From Planctomycetales bacterium (lineage in GTDB: Bacteria; Planctomycetota; Phycisphaerae; SM23-33): a DNA stretch of 56,405 bases. The notes beneath the pieces were generated by a model that saw nothing but the letters and a program-made list of their open reading frames with translations, was not told the DNA's origin and ran no database searches. Shown piece after piece: positions 8,333-16,013 of the stretch (its first letter is position 1; each line of letters starts with the position of its first letter). Position numbers and translations under genes: made by a program. The stretch spans positions 1-56,405 of the forward strand of contig JAUWNJ010000019.1 in NCBI GenBank assembly GCA_030612725.1, given 5' to 3'.

Positions 8333-11185
8333 CTACCTGTCAAGTTTGCTTCGGAGGAATTTTCCTGTGTAGGATTTTCGGCAACGGATTATGTCTTCGG
8401 GCGTGCCTTGTGCGATGACGGTTCCGCCGGCGTCGCCGCCTTCCGGGCCTAAATCAATTATCCAGTCGGCGCACTTTATAACGTCCATGTTGTGCTCGAT
8501 GATGATAATGGAGTTGCCCTTCTCAGCCAGGCGGTTCAGGACGTTAAGCAGGCTACGAATATCGGCGAAGTGCAGGCCCGTGGTCGGTTCATCCAGCACA
8601 TACAGCGTATGGCCGGTAGCGGCCTTTCCTAGTTCGCTGGCGAGTTTTACCCGTTGGGCCTCGCCGCCGGACAGCGTCGTCGATGCCTGCCCAAGTTCGA
8701 CGTATGAGAGTCCGACGTCGTTGAGCGTTTTGATTATCCGCTTTATCTTCGGGAAGTTTTGAAAGAACGCCAATGCCTCTTCGCCCCGCATTTTCAGCAC
8801 GTCGGCGATGTTCTTTCCGCGATATTTTATCTCCAGCGTTTCGTGGTTGTATCGGCTCCCTTTGCACTCGGCGCAGGTTACATAAACGTCCGGCAGAAAG
8901 TGCATTCCGATCCTCTTGGTCCCCTGCCCCCCGCAGGCTTCGCACCGTCCGCCCTTGACGTTGAATGAGAATCGTCCGGGCTTGTATCCGCGAATCTTGG
9001 CCTCCCGTGTTTTGGCGAACAACTGGCGGATAAGGTCGAATACGCCGGTATAAGTGGCTGGGTTCGATCTCGGCGTCCTTCCGATGGGCGACTGGTCGAT
9101 CTCGATAACCTTGTCGATTTCTCCCGCCCCCAGCAGTTTGTCGAACGCGCCGGGCTTGTCGCGCGAGCCGTACAGACTTCGTCGCAGCGCGCGCAGAAGC
9201 GTCTGATTTACCAGCGTGCTCTTGCCCGAACCGCTCACGCCCGTAACGCATACAATCCCATCGAGCGGGAACTTCACGTCGAGGTTTTTGAGGTTGTTCT
9301 GGCGACAGCCACGGATTTCCAAGGCATGGCGAAACGAAAGCGTTCTCCGCTCGCTCGGCGTCTCGATTTCCATAGCCCGGCAAAGGTATTTTCCCGTAAC
9401 GGATTCGGGGGCCTTTTCGATGTCCTTCAACTTTCCCTGTGCGACTATGCGCCCGCCGCGCCTGCCCGCGCCCGGACCCATGTCGATAATGTGATCGGCG
9501 GATCGGATCATCTCCTCGTCGTGCTCGACGACGATTACCGTGTTGTCGATATCCCGCAGATGGCGAAGCGTGGCTATCATTCGCTTGTTGTCGCGCTGGT
9601 GTAGGCCTATGGTCGGCTCGTCCAAAACGTAGCACACACCCACCAGGCCGCTGCCGACCTGCGTAGCCAGGCGTATCCGCTGTGCTTCGCCGCCTGAGAG
9701 CGTGTTGCTGGTGCGGTCGAGCGTGATGTACCCAAGACCCACGTCTTCCATGAACTTCAGGCGATGGCTGATTTCGCGGAGTATCTGCTCGGCTATCTTC
9801 GACCGCTCCGCGTCGAACGTGAGCGAGTCGAAATACTTTCGGGCTGTGGATATGCTCATTGATACAACGTCGCGGATGTTCTTCTCGTCGATTTTGACGG
9901 CCAGAGATGCCGCCTTGAGTCTCGCGCCGCCGCACGCCCGGCATGGCTGCTCGGAAAGATAGGAGTGCAGACGCTGCTTGACGAACTCGCTGACGGTGCT
10001 CTGCCACCGGCGGGTCAGATTCGGAATCACGCCCTCGAACCGCTTCGGACCTTTGTCGTCGCCGTACATCAGCGACTTGCGGACAGCAGGGGATAATTCC
10101 TCATACGGCGTGTTCGCACTGACCTCGAAATGCCGACAAAATCGGCGAATCATGCGATTGTAGAAAATGTTCATCCGTTTGCCGCCGTGGCGCCAGGCGT
10201 TGATAGCGCCCTTGCTGAGGCTGAGGGTCTTATCCGGAACGATCAGGTCCTGGTCGAACTCGGGAATCGTTCCCAAGCCGTCGCAGACCCCGCAGGCTCC
10301 GTACGGCGAGTTGAAACTGAACATCCTGGGCGAAAGTTCCTCCAGGTTCGCCTCCGGATGCTCCGGGCAGGCGAAGGTGGCGCTGTATATCTGGTTCTTC
10401 CAAACCGAATCAGAATCGCTTGCGACTTCGCCGTTATCTTCATACGCAATCGTTACCAACCCCTCGGAAAGGTCCAATGCCGCACCGAGACTGTCAGCCA
10501 GGCGGATTCGCACCGATGGTTTCAGTACAAGGCGGTCAACCACGACTTCGATTGTGTGTTTTTTGTTCTTGTTGAGTTCCGGGACATCCTGCAGGTCGTA
10601 GAGTATCGAATCGACGCGGACGCGGACGAACCCCTCCCGCTGCACGTGACGGAGGACTTCGGCGTGTTGACCCTTCTGCCCGCGAACAACCGGGGCAAGG
10701 ACCATGAACCGCGTCCCCTCAGGCAGGCGGAAAATTGCTTCGGACATCTGCGTAACGGGCTGCGAGGTAATCTCGCGCCCGCAGACCCAGCAGTGCGGCG
10801 TGCCGACGCGAGCGAACAGCAGCCGCAGGTAATCGTAAAGTTCCGTGGTCGTGGCCACCGTCGAACGCGGATTCGCGCTGCCGCTGCGCTGCTCAATGGC
10901 GATCGTCGGGGGCAGACCTTCGATGTGGTCAACGTCCGGCTTGGATAACTGCTCAAGAAACTGCCGGGCGTAGGCAGACAGGCTTTCGACGTATTTCCGC
11001 TGGCCTTCGGCGTAGAGCGTGTCGAACGCCAGCGAACTCTTGCCGGACCCGCTCAGCCCCGTGATGACCACCAGTTTGTCGCGCGGAATGCGCACGTCGA
11101 TTCGCTGGAGGTTGTGCTCCTTAGCGCCCAGGACGACGATTTCCCTTTTGGCGCTGTTCCGGGATGTCTTGCGTGTCGTAGCCAT
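8333..11185 (-). CDS. uvrA: UvrABC excinuclease subunit A
   Basis: This 950-residue protein is of normal length for UvrA, the damage-recognition ATPase of nucleotide excision repair. The first ABC half has Walker [21 protein letters not shown] near residue 43 and signature [13 protein letters not shown]. The second half has [12 protein letters not shown], signature [13 protein letters not shown] and Walker [13 protein letters not shown]. The C-terminal zinc finger is intact (CEACGGQG to [10 protein letters not shown]). In the first zinc module the usual leading CxxC reads CPEH, so one ligand is changed to His; the later CGVC pair is normal. The gene is convergent with the pseudopilin gene. 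A 13-bp palindrome lies 18 bases upstream of the start. Confidence 0.97.
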   Translation of the reverse strand: MATTRKTSRNSAKREIVVLGAKEHNLQRIDVRIPRDKLVVITGLSGSGKSSLAFDTLYAEGQRKYVESLSAYARQFLEQLSKPDVDHIEGLPPTIAIEQRSGSANPRSTVATTTELYDYLRLLFARVGTPHCWVCGREITSQPVTQMSEAIFRLPEGTRFMVLAPVVRGQKGQHAEVLRHVQREGFVRVRVDSILYDLQDVPELNKNKKHTIEVVVDRLVLKPSVRIRLADSLGAALDLSEGLVTIAYEDNGEVASDSDSVWKNQIYSATFACPEHPEANLEELSPRMFSFNSPYGACGVCDGLGTIPEFDQDLIVPDKTLSLSKGAINAWRHGGKRMNIFYNRMIRRFCRHFEVSANTPYEELSPAVRKSLMYGDDKGPKRFEGVIPNLTRRWQSTVSEFVKQRLHSYLSEQPCRACGGARLKAASLAVKIDEKNIRDVVSMSISTARKYFDSLTFDAERSKIAEQILREISHRLKFMEDVGLGYITLDRTSNTLSGGEAQRIRLATQVGSGLVGVCYVLDEPTIGLHQRDNKRMIATLRHLRDIDNTVIVVEHDEEMIRSADHIIDMGPGAGRRGGRIVAQGKLKDIEKAPESVTGKYLCRAMEIETPSERRTLSFRHALEIRGCRQNNLKNLDVKFPLDGIVCVTGVSGSGKSTLVNQTLLRALRRSLYGSRDKPGAFDKLLGAGEIDKVIEIDQSPIGRTPRSNPATYTGVFDLIRQLFAKTREAKIRGYKPGRFSFNVKGGRCEACGGQGTKRIGMHFLPDVYVTCAECKGSRYNHETLEIKYRGKNIADVLKMRGEEALAFFQNFPKIKRIIKTLNDVGLSYVELGQASTTLSGGEAQRVKLASELGKAATGHTLYVLDEPTTGLHFADIRSLLNVLNRLAEKGNSIIIIEHNMDVIKCADWIIDLGPEGGDAGGTVIAQGTPEDIIRCRKSYTGKFLRSKLDR

Positions 11186-11202
11186 ATATTAATAGACAGA
11201 CC

Positions 11203-11215
11203 TGTTATGATAACA
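11203..11215. promoter_or_regulatory. Palindrome upstream of uvrA, possible repressor site
   Basis: TGTTATGATAACA is a perfect palindrome with 6-bp arms around one base. It is centred about 24 bases before the uvrA start codon, where a repressor would block transcription or early elongation. A LexA gene lies at 27.5 kb, so an SOS site is conceivable. However, I did not find the same palindrome before lexA, so the assignment is weak. Confidence 0.3.
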
Positions 11216-11240
11216 TGCGAGTCTGCTTAAAAACAAGCCC

Positions 11241-11456
11241 GTAGGCTGGGACGGAGCGAAGCATAGTCCCACCTTTATTCCGACAAAGAGAATATTGAAT
11301 ATTGAACGGAGAATTTTGAATGACGAAGTAAAAAAAACATCCCTCGTGGGCGTGTTGTTTCTTTTACTTCGTCATTCAAAATTCCCTGTTCAATATTCAA
11401 TATTCATTTTTTCCCATGGATAAGGTGGGACTCCGCTTCGCTCCGTCCCAGCCTAC
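11241..11456. repeat. Nested inverted repeat, families GTAGGCTGGGACGG and GAATATT
   Basis: The uvrA-to-11533 gap (347 bases) is mostly this element. The outer arms are 11241-11275 and 11422-11456 (35 bp, two mismatches), opening with GTAGGCTGGGACGGAGCGAA. The inner arms are 11290-11333 and 11362-11405 (44 bp, two mismatches); they open with tandem heptamers GAATATT GAATATT. A central spacer of about 28 bases holds ACATCCCTCGTGGGCGTG. It has no ORF of its own. The same two arm types occur separately elsewhere: outer type at 14015, 32124 and 51893; inner type at 39947. This suggests a composite of two mobile or amplifying units. Confidence 0.85.
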
Positions 11457-11532
11457 ATGTTTGATATTTTAGATGCACCCGACGCACCGTTCAGGCATAA
11501 TGACCTGTCGAAATTAATCAGGAGAACAAAAG

Positions 11533-11871
11533 ATGACTGACGCAATCGAACTGGCCCAGCGGTTGGGCAAATCCATCAGCGAGTCAACCCAGGCAGCCAA
11601 CCTCCGAACCGCCCGCGAGGAGATGGACAAGCAGGGCGAAATCACCCAACTGCTCAAGGACTATCAGGCCCAGGCTGAAAAAGTCGCCAAACTGGAACAT
11701 GAAAACAAACCCGTCGAGGTGAACGACAAGCACAGGTTAAAGGAACTTCACGGGAAACTGGTGGCTTCGGAAGTTTTTAAAAAGTTCACTGCCGCCCAGG
11801 TCGAGTACATCGACCTGATGCGCCAAGTCAACGAAACGCTCCAAAAACAACTGGCTGAAACGGAGAAATAA
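11533..11871 (+). CDS. YlbF/YmcA-family protein
   Basis: This 112-residue protein is predicted to be all helical and resembles the YlbF/YmcA (DUF964) family. Recognisable pieces are ELAQRLGKSISESTQAANLR at the start, the central LLKDYQAQAEKVAKLE helix, and VASEVFKKFTAAQVEYIDLM near residue 80. In Bacillus, members join a complex that controls RNase Y and mRNA maturation; in other bacteria the role is unknown. The start has an AGGAGAACAAAAG ribosome site. It ends eight bases before the GH3 gene, so the two are likely co-transcribed, though no functional link is obvious. Confidence 0.75.
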   Translation: MTDAIELAQRLGKSISESTQAANLRTAREEMDKQGEITQLLKDYQAQAEKVAKLEHENKPVEVNDKHRLKELHGKLVASEVFKKFTAAQVEYIDLMRQVNETLQKQLAETEK

Positions 11872-11879
11872 AATCCGCA

Positions 11880-14018
11880 ATGAACGACACCCCTGTCTGG
11901 CTTGACATGGCGCTTTCTTTTGAAGAAAGGGCTGACGACCTTATCTCGCAAATGACGCTTGAAGAGAAGGTTTCGCAGATGGTTCACGAGTCTGCCGGAA
12001 TCGAGCGGCTCAGTATCGCGGACTACGACTGGTGGAACGAATGTCTGCACGGCGTGGCGCGAGCCGGCATTGCGACGGTTTTCCCGCAGGCGGTCGGTCT
12101 GGCGGCGACGTGGAATACCGACCTGGTGGCGCGCGTGGCGACGGTTATTTCCGACGAGGCGCGGGCCATACATCACGAAGCCGACCGCAACGGCGACCGA
12201 GGCCGATTCAAGGGTCTGACCTTCTGGTCGCCGAATATCAACATCTTCCGCGATCCGCGCTGGGGACGGGGACAGGAGACCTACGGCGAAGACCCGTACC
12301 TGACAGCCCGGATGGGCGTGGAGTTCGTCAAAGGACTCCAGGGCGACGACCTGCGATACCTCAAAGTCGCCGCCTGCGCGAAGCACTACGCCGTTCACAG
12401 CGGCCCGGAACCGCTGCGGCACAAGTTCGACGCTGTTGTGGACGAGCGCGACCTGCGCGAGACTTACCTGCCCGCCTTTGAGGTGCTGGTCAAAGAGGCT
12501 AAGGTCGAATCCGTCATGGGCGCTTACAATCGCACCAACGGCCAGCCATGCTGTGCACATGAGCGACTGCTCCAGGAAATCCTGCGCGACGAATGGGGCT
12601 TCGCCGGCCACGTCGTCAGCGATTGCGGAGCCATCTGCGACATCTTCAAGTATCATAAGTACGTCGAGACGCCCGAAGAAGCCGCTGCCGCCGCCGTCAA
12701 GGCTGGGTGCGACCTGAATTGCGGCGAAATCTATCAGCATCTTTGCAATGCCGTCGAGATGGGACTAATCAGCGAGGAAACCGTGAACCGCTCGCTGAAG
12801 CGGCTGCTCCTGACGAAATTCCGCCTTGGCATGTTCGACCCGCCGGAGGCAGTGCCATACGCGCAGATTCCCATCGAGGTCAACGACTGTCCCGAACACC
12901 GCGCCCTTGCGCTGGAGTCGGCCCGACAGTCCATCGTCCTTCTGAAAAACGAAGGCAGCCTGCTGCCTATGTCCAAAGACCTCAAGTGCATCGCCGTTAT
13001 CGGTCCGAACGCCAATGATGTGGATGTGCTTCTGGGCAACTACAACGGTACGCCGTCCGAAGCCGTAACTCCCGTCGAGGGTATCGGCCAGGCAGTCTCG
13101 GAAAAGACAGAAGTAATCTGCGTAAAAGGCTGCGAATTAATCGGCGAGGATGACAGCGGTTTCGCCGAAGCGGTTTCCGCAGCGGAACAGGCCGATGTGG
13201 TCGTCATGGTCATGGGCCTGTCGTCGCTGCTGGAGGGCGAGCAAGGCGACGCCTATAACTCCGACTCAAGCGGTGATCGCGTGGACATCTCCCTTCCCGG
13301 CAGGCAGGAAGACCTGCTCAAAGCCGTCTGCGCCACCGGCAAGCCCGTCGTGCTCGTGCTGCTCGGCGGAAGCGCAATCGCAATACCCTGGGCCGACGAG
13401 AACGTCCCTGCCATCCTGATGACCTGGTACGGCGGCGAAGAAGCCGGTACAGCCCTGGCCGATGTGCTATTTGGCGATTACAACCCGGCTGGGCGACTGC
13501 CGGTTACCTTCTACCGGTCGCTGGACCAACTTCCGCACTTCGAAGATTACAGCATGCGGGGGCGGACCTATCGCTACTTCGAGTCCGAGCCGCTATATCC
13601 TTTCGGCTTCGGTCTGTCCTATACGACGTTCGGCTATGGCAACCTGAAATTATCGTCTGAAACAATCCAGCCGGGCGAAAACCTCACCGTCAGCGCCGAC
13701 GTTACCAACACCGGCAGCCGCAGCGGCGACGAAGTCGTGCAGTTGTACGTCTCCGATGTGGAAGCATCTTTCACGCATCCGATTCGCAGTCTGGCGGGTT
13801 TCGCACGAATTCACCTCGCCGCGGGTGAAAGTCAAACAGCCTCGTTCACCATCGCCCCACGGCAGATGTGCATCTTCGACGACGACGGGCGGCGGCTTAT
13901 CGAGCCGGGCGAATTCAAAATTTCCCTCGGCGGCGGGCAACCCATCGCAACCACAGGCGAAAACACCTTCATCGTCGGAAAATTCCAAGTCGCAGGTGAG
14001 ATTACGGAAATCGAGTAG
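11880..14018 (+). CDS. Glycoside hydrolase family 3 (beta-glucosidase/xylosidase-like)
   Basis: This 712-residue GH3 enzyme has no signal peptide and is probably cytoplasmic. The N-terminal TIM barrel contains DPRWGRGQETYGEDPYLTAR, KHYAVHSGPEPLRHKFDA, and the nucleophile Asp in HVVSDCGAICDIF near residue 245. A GH3 C-terminal sandwich follows (LLKNEGSLLPM; YGGEEAGTALADVLFGDYNP). A fibronectin type III-like domain closes the protein (SGDEVVQLYVSDVEAS). The WWNECLHGVAR motif is typical of the xylosidase/glucosidase branch. No strong Shine-Dalgarno site precedes the ATG, and it lies eight bases after the YlbF-like gene. Its TAG stop codon is part of a GTAGGCTGGGACGG repeat fragment. Confidence 0.93.
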   Translation: MNDTPVWLDMALSFEERADDLISQMTLEEKVSQMVHESAGIERLSIADYDWWNECLHGVARAGIATVFPQAVGLAATWNTDLVARVATVISDEARAIHHEADRNGDRGRFKGLTFWSPNINIFRDPRWGRGQETYGEDPYLTARMGVEFVKGLQGDDLRYLKVAACAKHYAVHSGPEPLRHKFDAVVDERDLRETYLPAFEVLVKEAKVESVMGAYNRTNGQPCCAHERLLQEILRDEWGFAGHVVSDCGAICDIFKYHKYVETPEEAAAAAVKAGCDLNCGEIYQHLCNAVEMGLISEETVNRSLKRLLLTKFRLGMFDPPEAVPYAQIPIEVNDCPEHRALALESARQSIVLLKNEGSLLPMSKDLKCIAVIGPNANDVDVLLGNYNGTPSEAVTPVEGIGQAVSEKTEVICVKGCELIGEDDSGFAEAVSAAEQADVVVMVMGLSSLLEGEQGDAYNSDSSGDRVDISLPGRQEDLLKAVCATGKPVVLVLLGGSAIAIPWADENVPAILMTWYGGEEAGTALADVLFGDYNPAGRLPVTFYRSLDQLPHFEDYSMRGRTYRYFESEPLYPFGFGLSYTTFGYGNLKLSSETIQPGENLTVSADVTNTGSRSGDEVVQLYVSDVEASFTHPIRSLAGFARIHLAAGESQTASFTIAPRQMCIFDDDGRRLIEPGEFKISLGGGQPIATTGENTFIVGKFQVAGEITEIE

Positions 14019-14029
14019 GCTGGGACGGA
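14015..14029. repeat. Fragment of the GTAGGCTGGGACGG repeat at the GH3 stop codon
   Basis: The sequence GTAGGCTGGGACGGA begins at the last codon of the GH3 gene, and its second to fourth bases are the stop codon TAG. It matches the left arm of the elements at 11241 and 51893. A different repeat (14045-14119) follows directly. Confidence 0.7.
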
Positions 14030-14044
14030 AAAAGATTAAAGACG

Positions 14045-14119
14045 AACCACAAAGCACACAAAGAACACGAAGTTTTTTTGAAATTCCTTCCCTTTGTGTG
14101 CTTTGTGTACTTTGTGGTT
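14045..14119. repeat. Inverted repeat, CACAAAG type
   Basis: Arms AACCACAAAGCACACAAAG (14045-14063) and CTTTGTGTACTTTGTGGTT (14101-14119) pair with one mismatch. The arms are built of 9-bp near-repeats (ACCACAAAG, CACACAAAG, AACACGAAG). It lies between the convergent GH3 and HD-domain genes and could serve as a bidirectional transcription stop, although no clean T-run follows. Confidence 0.7.
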
Positions 14120-14136
14120 AATTTGTTTAGATGCTC

Positions 14137-15159
14137 TCACTCGAACAGCGATTTTTCTTCCTCGTCGTGTTTTTCGCCGGTGGGCAATTCGCCGCTGCGC
14201 TTATAGACTCTCGTTTCGAGTTGCTTGAGGTACGAGGTGAACGAGGATTTGTGGTCCGGGTCGTTCTCGATGGCGTCGATGGTCATGTACATCTTGGCGT
14301 CGAGGTTGTCGAAATAGTGAATGAAGAATGCTTCGGGAATGGCAGGGAGTTTCGGCGAGCCGTACTGGTACTCGCCGTGATGGGCCAGGATTATATGCTG
14401 GAGGAGGTTCAGCGTTCTTTGCGGGAACGGCTCGCCGAGTTCATCAGCCAGGGCGGCAGCTTTTTCGCCGATCCATATCGCGGCTATGGTGATGTGCCCG
14501 ATGAGTTGCCCGCGGTCGGTGTAGTGGATACCTGGGCCGCTGGACAATTCCGCGCTCTTTCCCGCATCGTGCAGGAACACGCCGGCCAGCACCAGGTCGG
14601 CATTGACCTGCGGATACAACGGCAGGACTGCGGCTGCGGCCCGGACGACGTTGAGCGTGTGTTCCAGAAGCCCGCCGATGTATGGATGGTGCATCGTCAT
14701 GGCGGCCGGCGCTCGCTTGAAGGCTGCGACGAATTCGCGGTCTTCCACGAATTTCTTGATAAGCAGGCGGACGAATTTGTCTTTGATGGTTCGCAGTATC
14801 TCCAGCAGTTCCGCCCACATTTCCTCGACGTCGCGGTCGGTCGCCCGGAGGAAGTCAGCCAGGTCGATCTTATCGGCTGGGACAGGTCGGCAGGCGTCGA
14901 TGACGAATTGCAGGTTTCCGCGATAATCCTCCGTTCGCCCCTTGGCCTGGAGGAACCCGTCGGTCGGAATCCCATTAAACACAGCCTCCGATGCCTGCCA
15001 CATCCGCGACGGCAGCGCCCCTGTCTTGTCGCACAGCGTGCAGACAATATACAGGTCGCCCGATTTCGTCGTCCGGAGGTCCTTTTCACGCACGAGAAAT
15101 ACCTGGTCAAGCGTCTCGCCCGGCATTAATTGGTTGATAAATCTGCGTTCTTTATTCAT
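14137..15159 (-). CDS. HD-domain 3'-5' exonuclease-like protein (YhaM type)
   Basis: The protein has 340 residues from ATG 15159, the start of MNKERRFINQLMPGETLDQV; a longer upstream frame has no coding character. Residues of about 10-95 look like an OB-fold nucleic acid-binding domain (FLVREKDLRTTKSGDLYIVC). An HD phosphohydrolase domain follows, with HHPYIGGLLEHTLNV, FLHDAGKSAEL (the HD pair), and a later HHGEYQYGSPK. The order OB-HD matches YhaM, a 3'-5' exoribonuclease/DNase of Gram-positive bacteria, and Lys/Asp-rich loops agree. It probably degrades RNA or single-stranded DNA. It is transcribed towards the GH3 gene and has no obvious operon partners. Confidence 0.82.
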   Translation of the reverse strand: MNKERRFINQLMPGETLDQVFLVREKDLRTTKSGDLYIVCTLCDKTGALPSRMWQASEAVFNGIPTDGFLQAKGRTEDYRGNLQFVIDACRPVPADKIDLADFLRATDRDVEEMWAELLEILRTIKDKFVRLLIKKFVEDREFVAAFKRAPAAMTMHHPYIGGLLEHTLNVVRAAAAVLPLYPQVNADLVLAGVFLHDAGKSAELSSGPGIHYTDRGQLIGHITIAAIWIGEKAAALADELGEPFPQRTLNLLQHIILAHHGEYQYGSPKLPAIPEAFFIHYFDNLDAKMYMTIDAIENDPDHKSSFTSYLKQLETRVYKRSGELPTGEKHDEEEKSLFE

Positions 15160-15268
15160 GGCTACGATTGTACCAGAACACCGGAGCATTGAAAATGCCG
15201 CGTTTTCACAAGGTTGCCCGGCACACATAATGTCTTGTAAGCCCGCCGGTGGAAGGTAATATGCATCT

Positions 15269-15898
15269 ATGCGCAAGTTCTTCGTGATTATCGCCGTCGC
15301 CTTTACGGTTGGTGGGGTGTATCTGTTCATGGTTGCACATGCCGAAGAGTCCAAATTAGACCAGGCCAAGCAAGCCACACCTATACAACTGACCGTCGAT
15401 TTATCCAAACCGGGCAAATTTCATGGTAGTTTCAAACAGACCTTCACGATTGCCCACAGCCAATACCTGAAACTGCAAATACAGCCTGATTTTTCTTCGG
15501 AAGAAGAACTGAAAGAAGCCCTTCAGGGACTTGAGGGCACTTTAACTCTTACGAACGCTCACGGTGAGGAGGTTTGGCGGGATGAGTTGCCCTCCGATAC
15601 CGTCGCCACCGACTCCTATCGAGAAACGGGCTTGTACCTCTTTATTTCAATACCCATTGTTCCGCTGGGCACGTATCAACTCACCGTAGAAGTTACAAAC
15701 GGAGCCGCAGGCCTGTCCGGGCGAAAACAGACACTCATAGCAAAATATTTCCTCTGTGGCCTACTCCATATCGCAGTCTTCATAGTAAGACTCCTGGCGG
15801 TCGGTTGCTGGGTGGTGGCTACAGCAATCGGTTTGGTACTCTTCTTTCTCCGACGCCGACGGTTGCGGAAAACCCCTGCTGCAGATAACCAGCGTTGA
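15269..15898 (+). CDS. Membrane-anchored protein of unknown function
   Basis: This 209-residue protein has an N-terminal hydrophobic helix (about residues 3-22, FFVIIAVAFTVGGVYLFMVA), then a 125-residue beta-rich extracytoplasmic part, a second long hydrophobic stretch (about 160-195) and a basic end (RRRRLRKT). The topology suggests an exported domain held by the C-terminal helix or a helical pair. The middle part, with FHGSFKQTFTIAHSQYLKLQ and PLGTYQLTVEV, reads like a small Ig-like or jelly-roll fold. No family was recognised. It ends about 115 bases before proS, with a heptamer repeat between them. Confidence 0.65.
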   Translation: MRKFFVIIAVAFTVGGVYLFMVAHAEESKLDQAKQATPIQLTVDLSKPGKFHGSFKQTFTIAHSQYLKLQIQPDFSSEEELKEALQGLEGTLTLTNAHGEEVWRDELPSDTVATDSYRETGLYLFISIPIVPLGTYQLTVEVTNGAAGLSGRKQTLIAKYFLCGLLHIAVFIVRLLAVGCWVVATAIGLVLFFLRRRRLRKTPAADNQR

Positions 15899-15935
15899 AA
15901 ATCCCGCAATTGCCCGGTATAAACACCCAGACGAA

Positions 15936-16002
15936 AGGTTAGAGTATGACCTTGGGCTTGTAGCAACGCGAAGCCTGACCTCTAACCTGTAACCTCTAAC
16001 CT
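15936..16002. repeat. Inverted repeat with ACCTNTA heptamers upstream of proS
   Basis: AGGTTAGAG (15936-15944) pairs with CTCTAACCT (15993-16001). The right side is a tandem heptamer array: ACCTCTA ACCTGTA ACCTCTA ACCT (15978-16002). The element ends 12 bases before the proS start codon, so it would form a stem in the proS leader mRNA. Confidence 0.65.
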
Positions 16003-16013
16003 AAAGGTAAAAC

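Noticed and set aside
8269-8418. 49-codon ORF with a signal-like start between the pseudopilin and uvrA
   Set aside because: Short, overlaps the uvrA 3' end on the other strand, and has no homology clue; left out as a likely chance ORF.
14137-15417. Longer N-terminal start for the HD-domain protein
   Set aside because: The upstream 86 residues lack family similarity, and MNKERRFINQL matches the natural domain start.
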